NCBI GenBank assembly: GCA_003209895.1
Contig: QCOH01000004.1
Span: 1 to 64,000 of the forward strand
Length of the DNA stretch: 64,000 nt
Reading direction: 5' to 3'
DNA from: Pelagibacteraceae bacterium AG-430-I06
GTDB taxonomy: Bacteria; Pseudomonadota; Alphaproteobacteria; Pelagibacterales; Pelagibacteraceae
Shown: positions 1-10,253 of the stretch, in pieces
Position numbering within the stretch: the first letter of the stretch is position 1
Layout of the letters: each line of letters starts with the position of its first letter
Position numbers and translations under genes: made by a program
The notes under the pieces: generated by a model
What the model saw: only the letters and a program-made list of their open reading frames with translations
Databases searched by the model: none
What the model was told of the DNA's origin: nothing

Positions 1-1
1 G

Positions 2-925
2 TTTGAAGAACTTAAGAAAATTAATAAAAGCTTAATGGACTTTTCGCCAGATCTATTTATAGCTATTGGCGGAGGTTCAGTTTTAGATTACGGAAAAATT
101 GCCAATGTTTTTCTTTATAAAAATATAAAGAAACAAAAAATAATTTCAGGAAAAAATACTTTTAAAAAAAATTATAAACTTATTGCTATACCTACAACAG
201 CTGGTTCGGGAGCAGAAGTAACAAGTAATGCAGTAATATATGTAAACAAAAAAAAATATTCTATAGAAAATCAAAAAATTATGCCTGACTATTATTTTTT
301 AATACCTGAATTGTTGATTAAAGTACCGAAAAAAGTAAAAGCTTCTTCTGGATTTGATGCAATTGCGCAGGCTATTGAGTCAATGATATCAAAAAGATCG
401 AATAGTATAAGTTTTAAATTTGCAAAAAAATCATTAAAAATTTCTTTAAAAAATTTTATAAATTATATTGAGAGGCCGAATTTAAAAAATACAAAAGATA
501 TGTGCCTTGCAGCTAATTTTTGTGGAAAAGCAATTAATATATCAAAAACAACAGCACCCCACGCTGTTTCTTACCCTTTTACCTCAATATATAAATTAAG
601 TCATGGTCACGCCGTTTCCTTAAATTTTGAAAAGTTTTTAAAATTTAATTTTATCAATATGAGTCGTGCAAAATGTAAATTTAATTTAAAAAATCGCTAT
701 AAAAGTATATTTAAATTAATTGGTGTGAGAGATATATTGGAATTTGAAAATTATATAAAAAAAGTTAAAAAAAAGGCTGGCTTAGAAACTAATTTAAAAT
801 TGTTAAATATAAATTTAAAAGAAAATATTAATAAGATTGTATCTGGTATAAATATTAAGCGCCTAAACAACAATCCTGTAAATTTAACAAAACAAGATGT
901 AAAGAGAATCCTTTTAAAGCCTTGA
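2..925 (+). CDS. Iron-containing alcohol dehydrogenase family protein, 5'-truncated by window edge
   Basis: Frame is open from base 2 (FEELKKINKSLMDFSPDLFIAIGGGSVLD); GGGSxLD and PTTAGSGAEVT motifs and the HAVS..HGHAVSL metal-binding region. Confidence 0.85.
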   Translation, partial: FEELKKINKSLMDFSPDLFIAIGGGSVLDYGKIANVFLYKNIKKQKIISGKNTFKKNYKLIAIPTTAGSGAEVTSNAVIYVNKKKYSIENQKIMPDYYFLIPELLIKVPKKVKASSGFDAIAQAIESMISKRSNSISFKFAKKSLKISLKNFINYIERPNLKNTKDMCLAANFCGKAINISKTTAPHAVSYPFTSIYKLSHGHAVSLNFEKFLKFNFINMSRAKCKFNLKNRYKSIFKLIGVRDILEFENYIKKVKKKAGLETNLKLLNINLKENINKIVSGINIKRLNNNPVNLTKQDVKRILLKP

Positions 926-929
926 TAAA

Positions 930-1670
930 ATGAATAAATTTAATAAAAAATACTCTGAAAATGGTTTTCTTATAGAAAAAAATTATTTTAATAAAGATGA
1001 TGTTAATAAAATCACTAATGAAATTCAAAACCTTAAAAAGAATGTCGATTTATATTACGATAAAAAAGGAAAACTTAGAAGAATCGAAAGACTTTATGAC
1101 AAAGGTGAGTCTTTAAATTTAGCAAATAGTAAAATTATGGATTTATTAAAAAAAATCTTTGAAACAAGTTTCACTATATTTAAAGATAAGTTTAATGCTA
1201 AGCCTCCGGGAGGAGAGGGTTTTTTTGCACATTATGATGGTATTTTTAAATTTAGAAATGAAAAAAATGAATTAAAAAAAGGTTGGTATGAGTATGGAAA
1301 TAAATTTGTAAATGTTTTGATAGCTCTCGATCAATTTGATGAAACAAATGGAACTATTGAAATAGCTAAAGCCGACGAGGGTAATTTTGATGAACTTTTC
1401 TTAAACACAAAAAAAAATGGGACACCTGATATTTTACCAGAGATTGAAAAAAAACTTAAATTTAATCCAATGAATTTAAATGTTGGTGATGTTGTTATCT
1501 TTAATAATACATGTCCACATAGATCTAAAAAGAACAATTCTAACAGTGATCGTAAATCTCTTTACTATACATATACACCGCTTGAATTAGGGTCTAAATA
1601 CGATGAGTATTTTAATGATAAATTAAAAAGTAAAAATACCACAAGTAAATCGCTCAGCGGAGATTTGTAA
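930..1670 (+). CDS. Phytanoyl-CoA dioxygenase (PhyH)-like Fe(II)/2OG oxygenase
   Basis: FFAHYDG ... VGDVVIFNNTCPHRSKKN..DRKSLYYTYTP pattern typical of PhyH proteins. Confidence 0.75.
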   Translation: MNKFNKKYSENGFLIEKNYFNKDDVNKITNEIQNLKKNVDLYYDKKGKLRRIERLYDKGESLNLANSKIMDLLKKIFETSFTIFKDKFNAKPPGGEGFFAHYDGIFKFRNEKNELKKGWYEYGNKFVNVLIALDQFDETNGTIEIAKADEGNFDELFLNTKKNGTPDILPEIEKKLKFNPMNLNVGDVVIFNNTCPHRSKKNNSNSDRKSLYYTYTPLELGSKYDEYFNDKLKSKNTTSKSLSGDL

Positions 1671-1704
1671 GAAATTATTACCTATATCAAAAAAATTTAA
1701 ATTT

Positions 1705-2241
1705 ATGAAAAAAATAAAAATTAATCACAGAAAAGGTATTTTATTTTTCATTCAAGGTTTGTCTGGTTCTGGAAAAACTGTGATTTCTAAAAAAATTAAA
1801 AAAGAAATTTCAAGAAAATATGGCCCAACAATTCTTATAAGCGGCGATAATCTTAGAAAAATTTTTGAACTTAATGATTACAGTTATAATGGAAGATTAT
1901 CTAATTCAATTAAATTTCGTAAGTTTTCTAAACTTATTACAAATCAAAAAATAAATCTCATATTTAATGTTGTTGGATTAATGCATTCTACTAGAAAATG
2001 GTATAGAAAAAATATTGATAATTATATTGAGATATTTGTAAAAGCTGACTTAAAAAAAATAATCAAATTTAAAAAAAAGAAAATTTATCATTCTAAAAAA
2101 AATAAAAATATTGTAGGTATATCGATAAAACCGGAATTTCCAAAAAATCCTCATATAATAATAAAAAATGATTTTAAAAAGCCGTCAAACTATTTAGCAA
2201 AACTCCTTATTGAAAAAATTAATTTATTAATAAAAAATTAA
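1705..2241 (+). CDS. Adenylylsulfate kinase-like (CysC-type P-loop) kinase, divergent
   Basis: GLSGSGKT P-loop and ISGDNLRKIF (like DGDNxR); lacks canonical FxSP and DxKGLYKKA motifs. Confidence 0.7.
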   Translation: MKKIKINHRKGILFFIQGLSGSGKTVISKKIKKEISRKYGPTILISGDNLRKIFELNDYSYNGRLSNSIKFRKFSKLITNQKINLIFNVVGLMHSTRKWYRKNIDNYIEIFVKADLKKIIKFKKKKIYHSKKNKNIVGISIKPEFPKNPHIIIKNDFKKPSNYLAKLLIEKINLLIKN

Positions 2242-2252
2242 TATTAAAAAAA

Positions 2253-3963
2253 ATGGAAAAAATAAATAAGCTCAAAAATATTCTTAATATATTTCAAAAA
2301 AAACAGTTTATTTTTTTGTTTTGCTTTATGTTATTAGCAGTTTTGTTGGAGATATTAGTTCTCAAATTTTTATTAATTATTCTGAATTTCTTTTCAAATC
2401 CAGGTAACGATATAAATTCGTCTACTGTTATATTTTTACAAAACTTAAAAGGTGATTTAAGCTTCCCCTTTTTAATAATTTGTATTTTCGTAATAATTTT
2501 TTTATTAAAAACTTTAATAAATATTTTTTTAAACTTTCAAAAAGGAAAATTTTTATTTAATACAAAAGCTGATGTCAGTTTAAGGCTTATGAGGGGTTAT
2601 TTATATATGCCAAGAGTTTTTCATATGAGAACCAATACTTCAGAGTTAGTCAGAAATATTACAGTTGAAGTAGACAACCTAATGACATCATTATTAAATA
2701 TTTTAACAATAATACTAGATGCTTCAGTTTTAATTGGATTAGTAATATTTTTATGCTTCGTAAATTTTGAAATCACTATTATAAGTTTTTTTGCATTAGT
2801 GTTTTTTTCATTTTTAGTATCTGGAGTTAATAGAAAAAAAACAATTCAATTAGGAAAAAAAAAGAGTTAAAATTATACAATTAAGACTTAAAAATATCAT
2901 AGAGGCCTTGTCAGGTTCTAAAACTTTTACTATTACAGGATCTAGAGACAAGGCAATTTCGGATTTTAGTGTTAATAATTCACAACTAGCTAAATTGTCC
3001 TATAAAAATTTTTTTAGAAACGGATTACCCAAACCATTATTTGAATTATTTACAGTATTAATCATAGGTTCGTTTTTTATTTTTGTGCAACAAAAAAATT
3101 TGGAGATAAGCTCAATAATACCAACCCTAGGCGTATTTTTAGCTGCTGTATATAGATTAATCCCCTCATTTGCTAATATTATGTCAAACATACAAAGCTA
3201 CCAGTTTAACATTCAATGTGTAACAAACCTTTCAAACGATCTAGAAAAATTTAAAAATATAAAAAATATTAACCAAGAAAAAATAAATTTTATTAAAAGT
3301 TTGGATTTTAACGACGTTACTTTTTCTTATGGCAGTAACGAAAGAAGCACGGTTTTTAAAAATATAAATATTTCAATAAAAAAAGGATCAAAAATTGGAA
3401 TAGTTGGGCCAAGCGGTTCTGGAAAAAGTACATTTCTTGACATATTTATGGGGTTACTACCAGTTCAATCTGGTCAAGTTCTCATAGACGGAAAAAATAT
3501 AAAAAACCAAGAAAGTGGTTGGCAGAAAAATATTGGTTGTGTTCCGCAAGAAGTTTTTATCAGTGATGATACTCTTAAAAAGAATGTTGCTTTTGGGGAA
3601 TCAGATGAGAAGATTGATAATACAAAATTATTGAGAGCAATTGAACTTGCTGGACTGAAAAATTTTGTAGAGAACTTAGATTTAAAGGAGAATACTATAA
3701 TTGGTGAGCGTGGGTCGAGAGTATCCGGCGGCCAAAGACAAAGAATAGGAATAGCCAGAGCTTTTTATAACAATCCCGATCTTCTAATATTAGATGAAGC
3801 AACAAATGCGCTTGATGAGCAAATAGAAAAAAAAATTATAGATGAAATTTTTTCAACAGGTATTAATCGTACTATTATATTTGTAAGTCATAATTACCAA
3901 AATCTACGACACTGCGATTCTATTTACAAAATAGAAAATCAAAGACTATCATTGATAGAATAA
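2253..3963 (+). CDS. ABC transporter, fused permease/ATPase (MsbA/PglK-like), split by a +1 frameshift at an A9 tract
   Basis: ORFs 2253-2870 (TM domain) and 2908-3963 (Walker A GPSGSGKST, signature VSGGQRQR, Walker B LLILDEAT) rejoin if one A of 2855-2863 is removed. Confidence 0.85.
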
Positions 3964-3964
3964 T

Positions 3965-5056
3965 ATGAAAATTTTGATTATTTTAACTGGTGGTAGATCA
4001 GGATCTGGTCTCTTACAAAGTCTTTTCGACGGACACAAAGAAATTCTACAATTTCCGGGTGAATTATTATTTACAGATGAGATAAAAAAAATATTTAAGG
4101 AAAATTCTCCTCCTAAATTTGTAAATTCATTTATTAATTTTAATCAGCACTTTTTTGACTCAAGGTTAAACACAATAGAACGACATAATAAACTAGGATC
4201 ATTAAAAAACGAATTTTATAAAGTAGATAAAAATAACTTTAAAAAAAGATTTCTTAAATTATTTAAAATATCAAAAAAAACTAACCTAGACAAATTGATA
4301 TGTTTACATAAAGCATACGAAGAAAAAGCGAATAATTTATCCAAAAAAAAAGTTATAGTTTTACATATTCACGATTTCATTTTCTTTAAGAATTATCTTC
4401 AAATTTTTAAAATAAAAGAAAATACAAAAATTTTCCTTACGATGAGAGACCCAATCGTTAGCCTATGTTCAACAATTAATAATTGGTTGAAATATAAAGA
4501 TGGTATTTATTTAACACCAAGAACTTTAGAAAGAAATTTTGATACGCATTTCAATATTTTTAATAATTTACATTTTTTAAGAAAAAAAATAAAAGTAATT
4601 AAATTGGAAAAATTACATCAATCAAGTCGAGATACTTTAAAAAAAATTTGCAAACATCTAAATATTAAATTTTCTCAATCACTTTTAAAATCTACATATC
4701 ATGGAAAAAAATGGTGGGGCGATTGTATCAGTCAAAAATACTTAAACGGGTTGAACCCAAAATTTAAAAATAAATTTGATGAAGATTTATTTAGTATTAA
4801 GGAATTAAAATTTCTTGAAAAGAAAATTCTTCCAGTTTTAAAAAAATATAAATATCCAATAAGAAGTGAGATCAATAGTGAAATAAATATTTTATATTTT
4901 TACCCATTCGGATTTGAAAAAAAAATTTGGGCGAAAACTTTGAAAAAAAATAAGTTAAAAACATCTTTATCTATACCTTATTTTTATATCAGAAGAATAC
5001 TTTTATTAGGTAAAAAAAATATTTTTTTACAAAATAATTTACCTAATGAAATTTAA
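3965..5056 (+). CDS. Sulfotransferase-family protein
   Basis: N-terminal ILTGGRSGSGLLQSLFDGH PAPS-loop-like motif; TMRDPIVSLCSTINNW segment. Confidence 0.65.
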   Translation: MKILIILTGGRSGSGLLQSLFDGHKEILQFPGELLFTDEIKKIFKENSPPKFVNSFINFNQHFFDSRLNTIERHNKLGSLKNEFYKVDKNNFKKRFLKLFKISKKTNLDKLICLHKAYEEKANNLSKKKVIVLHIHDFIFFKNYLQIFKIKENTKIFLTMRDPIVSLCSTINNWLKYKDGIYLTPRTLERNFDTHFNIFNNLHFLRKKIKVIKLEKLHQSSRDTLKKICKHLNIKFSQSLLKSTYHGKKWWGDCISQKYLNGLNPKFKNKFDEDLFSIKELKFLEKKILPVLKKYKYPIRSEINSEINILYFYPFGFEKKIWAKTLKKNKLKTSLSIPYFYIRRILLLGKKNIFLQNNLPNEI

Positions 5057-5109
5057 TTAAATAGTATTTTGTTTTTTTTTAAATTGTAGTATGTTAAAAA
5101 TTAATTACC

Positions 5110-6240
5110 ATGAGCCAAAATAGTCCAAAAAAAATTCCAGTATTTGATATTTCAATCGGTCAAAAAGAGAAGGAATTTATTAAAGATTGCTTAGATACTT
5201 CTTTTGTTGGGCAGGGTCCGTACGTCAAAGAGTTCGAAAACAAATTTAGCAATTTCGTTAGTTGTAAATATGGTGTGACAACAACAAGTGGTACTACAGC
5301 TTTGCATCTTGCTCTTAAAACGGTTGGTGTTAAAGACGGTGATGAGGTTTTAGTATCTAGTAGTACAAATATGGCTTGTGCTTTCTCAATTGTATATTGC
5401 AATGCAAGACCAGTGCCAATCGATATTCACAAAGAAACTTGGCAACTAAACGCAGAATTAATTGAAAAAAAAATAACAAAAAAAACAAAAGCAATAATGG
5501 TTGTACATTTATTTGGTCAATCAGTTGATATGGACCCTATTATGGAAATCGCAAAAAAATATAATCTAAAAGTTGTGGAAGATTGTGCAGAGTCACACGG
5601 GGTAGAGTACAAAGGTAGAAAGGTAGGCTCAATAGGAGACATTGGTGCTTTTAGTTTTTTTTCAAATAAAACAATTACTTGTGGTGAAGGAGGAATGATA
5701 ACTACCAATTCTGAAGATTTAGCAAATAAAGCAAAAGGTTTAAAAAACCTTTGTTACGGTAAAACAAATAAATTTATGCACGAAGATGTTGGGTTTAATT
5801 ATAGACTTCCTAATGTAAGTGCCGCAATGGGGTTAGGTCAATTTAATCAAATATCAGAAATATTTGAGCAGAAAAAAAGAATAGATGAACGTTATAAAAA
5901 GAATTTGAAAAACGTTAAAGGTCTTAATATTCCAAAAATTGACCCAAGCACGACAAAATATATTATGTGGGTATTTAACCTTTATCTCGATGAAAATTTT
6001 GGAGTTTCAAGAGATGAACTTACAAAGAAATTAAAAGAGATTAATATTGATACTAGAGACGCCTTTGTTCCAATTAATATGCAAAAAATTTTTCAAAAAA
6101 ATTGGAATATAAATGAGAAAGATTGTCCAAACGCAAATTTTATTATGAAAAACGGTTTTTATATTCCATCGGGCAATACTATTAGTAATGAAGATATTGA
6201 TTATGTATCTGAAAAAATTATAAAAATAAGTAAACAATAA
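5110..6240 (+). CDS. DegT/DnrJ/EryC1 family PLP aminotransferase
   Basis: GTTALHLALKTVGVKDGDEV, VVEDCAESHG, FSFFSNKTITCGEGGM (PLP lysine) motifs. Confidence 0.92.
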   Translation: MSQNSPKKIPVFDISIGQKEKEFIKDCLDTSFVGQGPYVKEFENKFSNFVSCKYGVTTTSGTTALHLALKTVGVKDGDEVLVSSSTNMACAFSIVYCNARPVPIDIHKETWQLNAELIEKKITKKTKAIMVVHLFGQSVDMDPIMEIAKKYNLKVVEDCAESHGVEYKGRKVGSIGDIGAFSFFSNKTITCGEGGMITTNSEDLANKAKGLKNLCYGKTNKFMHEDVGFNYRLPNVSAAMGLGQFNQISEIFEQKKRIDERYKKNLKNVKGLNIPKIDPSTTKYIMWVFNLYLDENFGVSRDELTKKLKEINIDTRDAFVPINMQKIFQKNWNINEKDCPNANFIMKNGFYIPSGNTISNEDIDYVSEKIIKISKQ

Positions 6241-6247
6241 TAATTAA

Positions 6248-7222
6248 ATGATTAATTTTGCAGTAATAGGAGCTGGTTCATTCGGTCTTAAAAGAGCGAA
6301 AGCTATTAAAGAATGTACAGGCGCCAAGTTAGTCGCTTTATGCGATAAAAACGAAGAGACTGCAGAAAAAGCGAAAAAAATTTTAGATGTAGATATAAAG
6401 TCTTTTGAAGAAATTTTGAATAATAAAAATATTCATGCTATTACTGTTTCTACACCAAATAAATTTCATTTACCTATAATTACAGAGGGCTTGAAAGCTA
6501 ACAAACACGTCTTCTCCGAAAAGCCTTTTTGTAGAAACTTAGAAGAGGCAAAAAAAATTTTCGAAGTTTCCAAAAAAGCTAATTCAATTTTTCAAATGGG
6601 CTCAAACCACAGATATTTTGAAAGCGTTATTTATGCAAAAAAATTAATCGATCAAAATGAAATTGGTGAAATTTTATCTTTTAATGGTAGAATTGGTCAC
6701 AATGGCGAAAGAATTAAAAATTCTTGGTTCTGGGATAAAGAACTTAGCGGAGGTGGCACATTATTAGATAACGGAGTTCATTTATTGGAATTATCTAGAT
6801 ATTTTTTAGGAGACTTTATTTCTGGAATTGGCAGCACTTCAAATGCTTATTGGAAAAATATTGATGTTGAAGACACGGCCAATGGTTTTTTTAAAACCGC
6901 TGATGGAAAAACTGCATCTATTTTTTGTTCATGGAGATTACTTTCAGGGTACTTCTTTTTTGAAATAAATGGTTCAGAAGGATATATAAATGTAGATGGT
7001 CGATTCGATACTCATGGGGGTGATAAAATATTTTGGCTTAACAAAAAAAATAATAAAATATTATCTAAAGATTTTAGTCATATTAAACCACAATCATACA
7101 AACTTGAAATGGAAAAATTTATAGAAACAGTAACTAAAAAAAAGAAACCTTCACCCTCAGCTAGGGATGGTTTAGAGGTGATGAGAATGATTGATTTTAT
7201 TTATTCTTCGAGTAAAAAATAA
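6248..7222 (+). CDS. Gfo/Idh/MocA family oxidoreductase
   Basis: GAGSFGLKRAKAIKE Rossmann motif; HVFSEKPFCRN motif. Confidence 0.9.
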   Translation: MINFAVIGAGSFGLKRAKAIKECTGAKLVALCDKNEETAEKAKKILDVDIKSFEEILNNKNIHAITVSTPNKFHLPIITEGLKANKHVFSEKPFCRNLEEAKKIFEVSKKANSIFQMGSNHRYFESVIYAKKLIDQNEIGEILSFNGRIGHNGERIKNSWFWDKELSGGGTLLDNGVHLLELSRYFLGDFISGIGSTSNAYWKNIDVEDTANGFFKTADGKTASIFCSWRLLSGYFFFEINGSEGYINVDGRFDTHGGDKIFWLNKKNNKILSKDFSHIKPQSYKLEMEKFIETVTKKKKPSPSARDGLEVMRMIDFIYSSSKK

Positions 7223-7225
7223 ATT

Positions 7226-8329
7226 ATGTTTGAATTAGATGAACCATACGTTGGAAAAGAAGAACACGCTTATTTAAAAGAGGCCATAGATAGTGGGTGG
7301 ATTAGTAGTTTAGGTCCATTTGTTGAAAAATTTGAAAAAAAATTCGCTGAATATATTGGTGTAAAATATGCTGTTAGTTGCGCAAGTGGAACAAGCGCAC
7401 TATCTTTATTGTGTTCAACATTGGGAATTAAACCCGGAGACGAAGTAATAATTCAATCACTAACTTTTACAGCTGATGCATTTGCTATGCATCAATCAGG
7501 TGCCAAAATTGTTTTTGCAGATTGTTCAAAAGATAGGTTTACAATAAGTCCTGAGGACGTTAAAAAAAAAATTACAAAAAAAACAAAAATTATTAGCCCA
7601 ACACATTTGTATGGTCGTGCAGCAGAAATGACAGAACTAAAAGAAATTTGCGACTCTAATAATATTTATTTAGTGGAAGATTGTTGTCAAGCTACAGGGG
7701 CCAAATATAATAATAAAATGCTTGGTAGCATCGGTCATTTTAATTTTCACAGTTTTCACAATAAACTTATTGCAAGTGGAGAAGGAGGAATGATTACCAC
7801 AAATTATAAAAATTTAGCTGAAAGATTTGAAAAACTAAAAAATCCTCCATCAGTTAATAGGCCTGATGAAAGAGACGGGTTTATGGAAATATCCATGAAT
7901 CATAGATTAAGCAATTTACATGCAGCTGTTGGTTTAGCCCAATTGGAAAGATTGGAAAAAAATATAGAGAAAAAAATTAAAATGGCAGAAATTTATGATA
8001 ATATATTTAAAGATGCTGAAGGCATTAAAATCATAAAATCAGATCCAGAACATCGAACGGTATGGTGGAGATATACTATATTATTAGATCAAAAAATTAA
8101 TTTGGGGGAATTTAAAAAAAAAGCCTTAGAAAATAAAATAGTTGTTAGGGAAGGTTATCTCCCTTTGCATAAACATCCGTTTTTCAAAGATCACAATAAA
8201 TTATCTTTACCGAACTCTGAGAAACTTGGTAAAGAAACAGTTGATATTCCTTCAAGTTTTAATTTGAAAGAAAATGAAATTATTTCTATAGGCCATACAC
8301 TCAAAAATATTGCCAAAAGTCTAATTTAA
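7226..8329 (+). CDS. DegT/DnrJ/EryC1 family PLP aminotransferase
   Basis: GTSALSLLCSTLGIKPGDEVI, LVEDCCQATG, FNFHSFHNKLIASGEGGM. Confidence 0.92.
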   Translation: MFELDEPYVGKEEHAYLKEAIDSGWISSLGPFVEKFEKKFAEYIGVKYAVSCASGTSALSLLCSTLGIKPGDEVIIQSLTFTADAFAMHQSGAKIVFADCSKDRFTISPEDVKKKITKKTKIISPTHLYGRAAEMTELKEICDSNNIYLVEDCCQATGAKYNNKMLGSIGHFNFHSFHNKLIASGEGGMITTNYKNLAERFEKLKNPPSVNRPDERDGFMEISMNHRLSNLHAAVGLAQLERLEKNIEKKIKMAEIYDNIFKDAEGIKIIKSDPEHRTVWWRYTILLDQKINLGEFKKKALENKIVVREGYLPLHKHPFFKDHNKLSLPNSEKLGKETVDIPSSFNLKENEIISIGHTLKNIAKSLI

Positions 8330-8337
8330 TTTTTATA

Positions 8338-9552
8338 ATGAATAAAAAAAATATCGGTTTATTTGTCGACTCCAGACGAAAGTCTGGCGGCGCATATCAA
8401 GAACTGCTTTACAACATTAGTAATTTTCAAAAATTAAACAAAGAAAAATATAATATAAAAGTTATTTTTAGCTCTAAAAATTTAGATATTGATTTCAAAA
8501 AAATTAATTTTGATTATACTTTTATTAACTTAAATCCTATTGAAAGATTTATATGTTTTACAAGAAACTTTGGTAATTTAAATAGAAGAATTAAAAAATA
8601 CTTCTTTTTTAAGAATAAGTTTGAGAAATTTTTAAAAAGAAATGATATAGAGCTTGTTTTTTTTACCGGACCTTCTCAGTATAGTCTATACTTAGAAAAT
8701 ACAAAATTTATCATAACAATTCCCGATGTAAATCATAGGGAATTTGTTGAATTTCCTGAATTAGTTGATGACGCAGAATATCAAAGAAAAGATGAAATAT
8801 TTTCAAAGTCTCTACCAAGAGCATTAGGTATAATTACGAATGCACCAGTAATTAAGGAAAAAATTATTAAAATATATGGTGTAGAAGAAAAAAGAGTTCT
8901 CTTAATAAATCATCAGCCTAGTTTACCTGTAGATAATTTTAAAAAAATTGATGAAAATATACTTAAACAAATAAGGGAAGAATTTTCACTAAAAGATAAT
9001 TATATTTTCTATCCAGCAATGTATCTGCCTCATAAAAATCACAAAACAATTATAGACACGATATTTTTGTTAAAAAATAAATTCAATAAAAAGTATGATG
9101 TTGTTTTTTGTGGAAATGATGCAGGAAGTCAAAAATTCTTAAGAAAATATGCATCTCAAAAAAAGGTTGATAATCAATTCAACTTTTTAAATTTTGTTGA
9201 TGATGAAAAATTACCTTATTTATACTATCTATGCTCGATGCTTTTAATGCCCCCAATAATTGGCCCCACAATGATACCCCCGTGGGAAGCTTTTAAAATG
9301 AAAAAACCAGTCATTTACTCTTCTTTGCCAGGTGTTAAAGAAGTTTATCATGATTGTGTAAATTATATTGACCCATTTGATCATGAAGATATCGCAAAAA
9401 ATATAATTAAAGTTTCTGAAAATTCAGAGATAAGAAATAATTTAATAAGTAAAGGATTTGAAAAATACCAAATGGTTAAAAAATCAAATGAAAATGAAAA
9501 AATTTTTAAACTAATTGATAACTATTTTAAAATTAGATCACTATGGGAGTAA
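8338..9552 (+). CDS. Glycosyltransferase family 1-like protein
   Basis: C-terminal GT-B pattern: YIFYPAMYLPHKNH..., PPWEAFKMKKPVIYSSLPGVKEV. Confidence 0.8.
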   Translation: MNKKNIGLFVDSRRKSGGAYQELLYNISNFQKLNKEKYNIKVIFSSKNLDIDFKKINFDYTFINLNPIERFICFTRNFGNLNRRIKKYFFFKNKFEKFLKRNDIELVFFTGPSQYSLYLENTKFIITIPDVNHREFVEFPELVDDAEYQRKDEIFSKSLPRALGIITNAPVIKEKIIKIYGVEEKRVLLINHQPSLPVDNFKKIDENILKQIREEFSLKDNYIFYPAMYLPHKNHKTIIDTIFLLKNKFNKKYDVVFCGNDAGSQKFLRKYASQKKVDNQFNFLNFVDDEKLPYLYYLCSMLLMPPIIGPTMIPPWEAFKMKKPVIYSSLPGVKEVYHDCVNYIDPFDHEDIAKNIIKVSENSEIRNNLISKGFEKYQMVKKSNENEKIFKLIDNYFKIRSLWE

Positions 9553-10253
9553 AAAACTTGATTTCAAAGAGAATGAAAGTTGTGATATTAGCTGGTGGCT
9601 TAGGAACAAGACTGTCTGAGTATACTCATTCAATACCAAAGCCAATGATAAAAATTAAAGGTAGACCAATGATTTACCATATAATGAAACATTATTCCAA
9701 ATTTGGTTTTAAAGAATTTTATATAGCCCTTGGTTATAAAGGAAATATAATTAAAAATTATTTTAAGAACAAAAACTTTGGATGGAAAATTCAATTAATT
9801 GAAACAGGCAAAAAAACAATGACGGGAGGGAGGTTGAAAAGATTATCTAAATACCTAAAAAATGAGAAATTTCTATTTACTTACGGAGATGGAATATCAA
9901 ATGTAAATATTAAAGAATTAATTCATTTTCACTCAAAAAAAAAGAAGCTTGTCACAATGACCGCCGTTAGGCCTCCTGCAAGATTTGGTGCAATAAAGTT
10001 TAAAGGGGATTACGTTGAATATTTTAAAGAAAAATCAAAATTAGATGAGGGGTGGATTAATGGTGGATTTTTTGTAATGGAGTCAAAATTTTTAAATTAT
10101 ATAAAAAATGACCAAACTTTTCTTGAGAGAGAACCATTGGAAAGAGCCTGTAACGAGAGCCAGCTCGTTGCTTATAAGCATAATGGTTTTTGGCAATGTG
10201 TTGATACAAAGAGAGATCTAGATTTAATAAAAGAAAATTATAATAAATTTTGA
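9543..10253 (+). CDS. Glucose-1-phosphate cytidylyltransferase-like nucleotidyltransferase
   Basis: VVILAGGLGTRLSEYTHSIPKPMIKIKGRPMIYHIM; FTYGDGISNVNI; NGGFFVME. Likely start is the internal Met at MKVVILAGG. Confidence 0.85.
   Translation: MGVKNLISKRMKVVILAGGLGTRLSEYTHSIPKPMIKIKGRPMIYHIMKHYSKFGFKEFYIALGYKGNIIKNYFKNKNFGWKIQLIETGKKTMTGGRLKRLSKYLKNEKFLFTYGDGISNVNIKELIHFHSKKKKLVTMTAVRPPARFGAIKFKGDYVEYFKEKSKLDEGWINGGFFVMESKFLNYIKNDQTFLEREPLERACNESQLVAYKHNGFWQCVDTKRDLDLIKENYNKF

Noticed and set aside
930-1670. Methylphosphonate synthase (MpnS)
   Set aside because: Sequence pattern is PhyH-like; no cupin/HTH MpnS features recognised.
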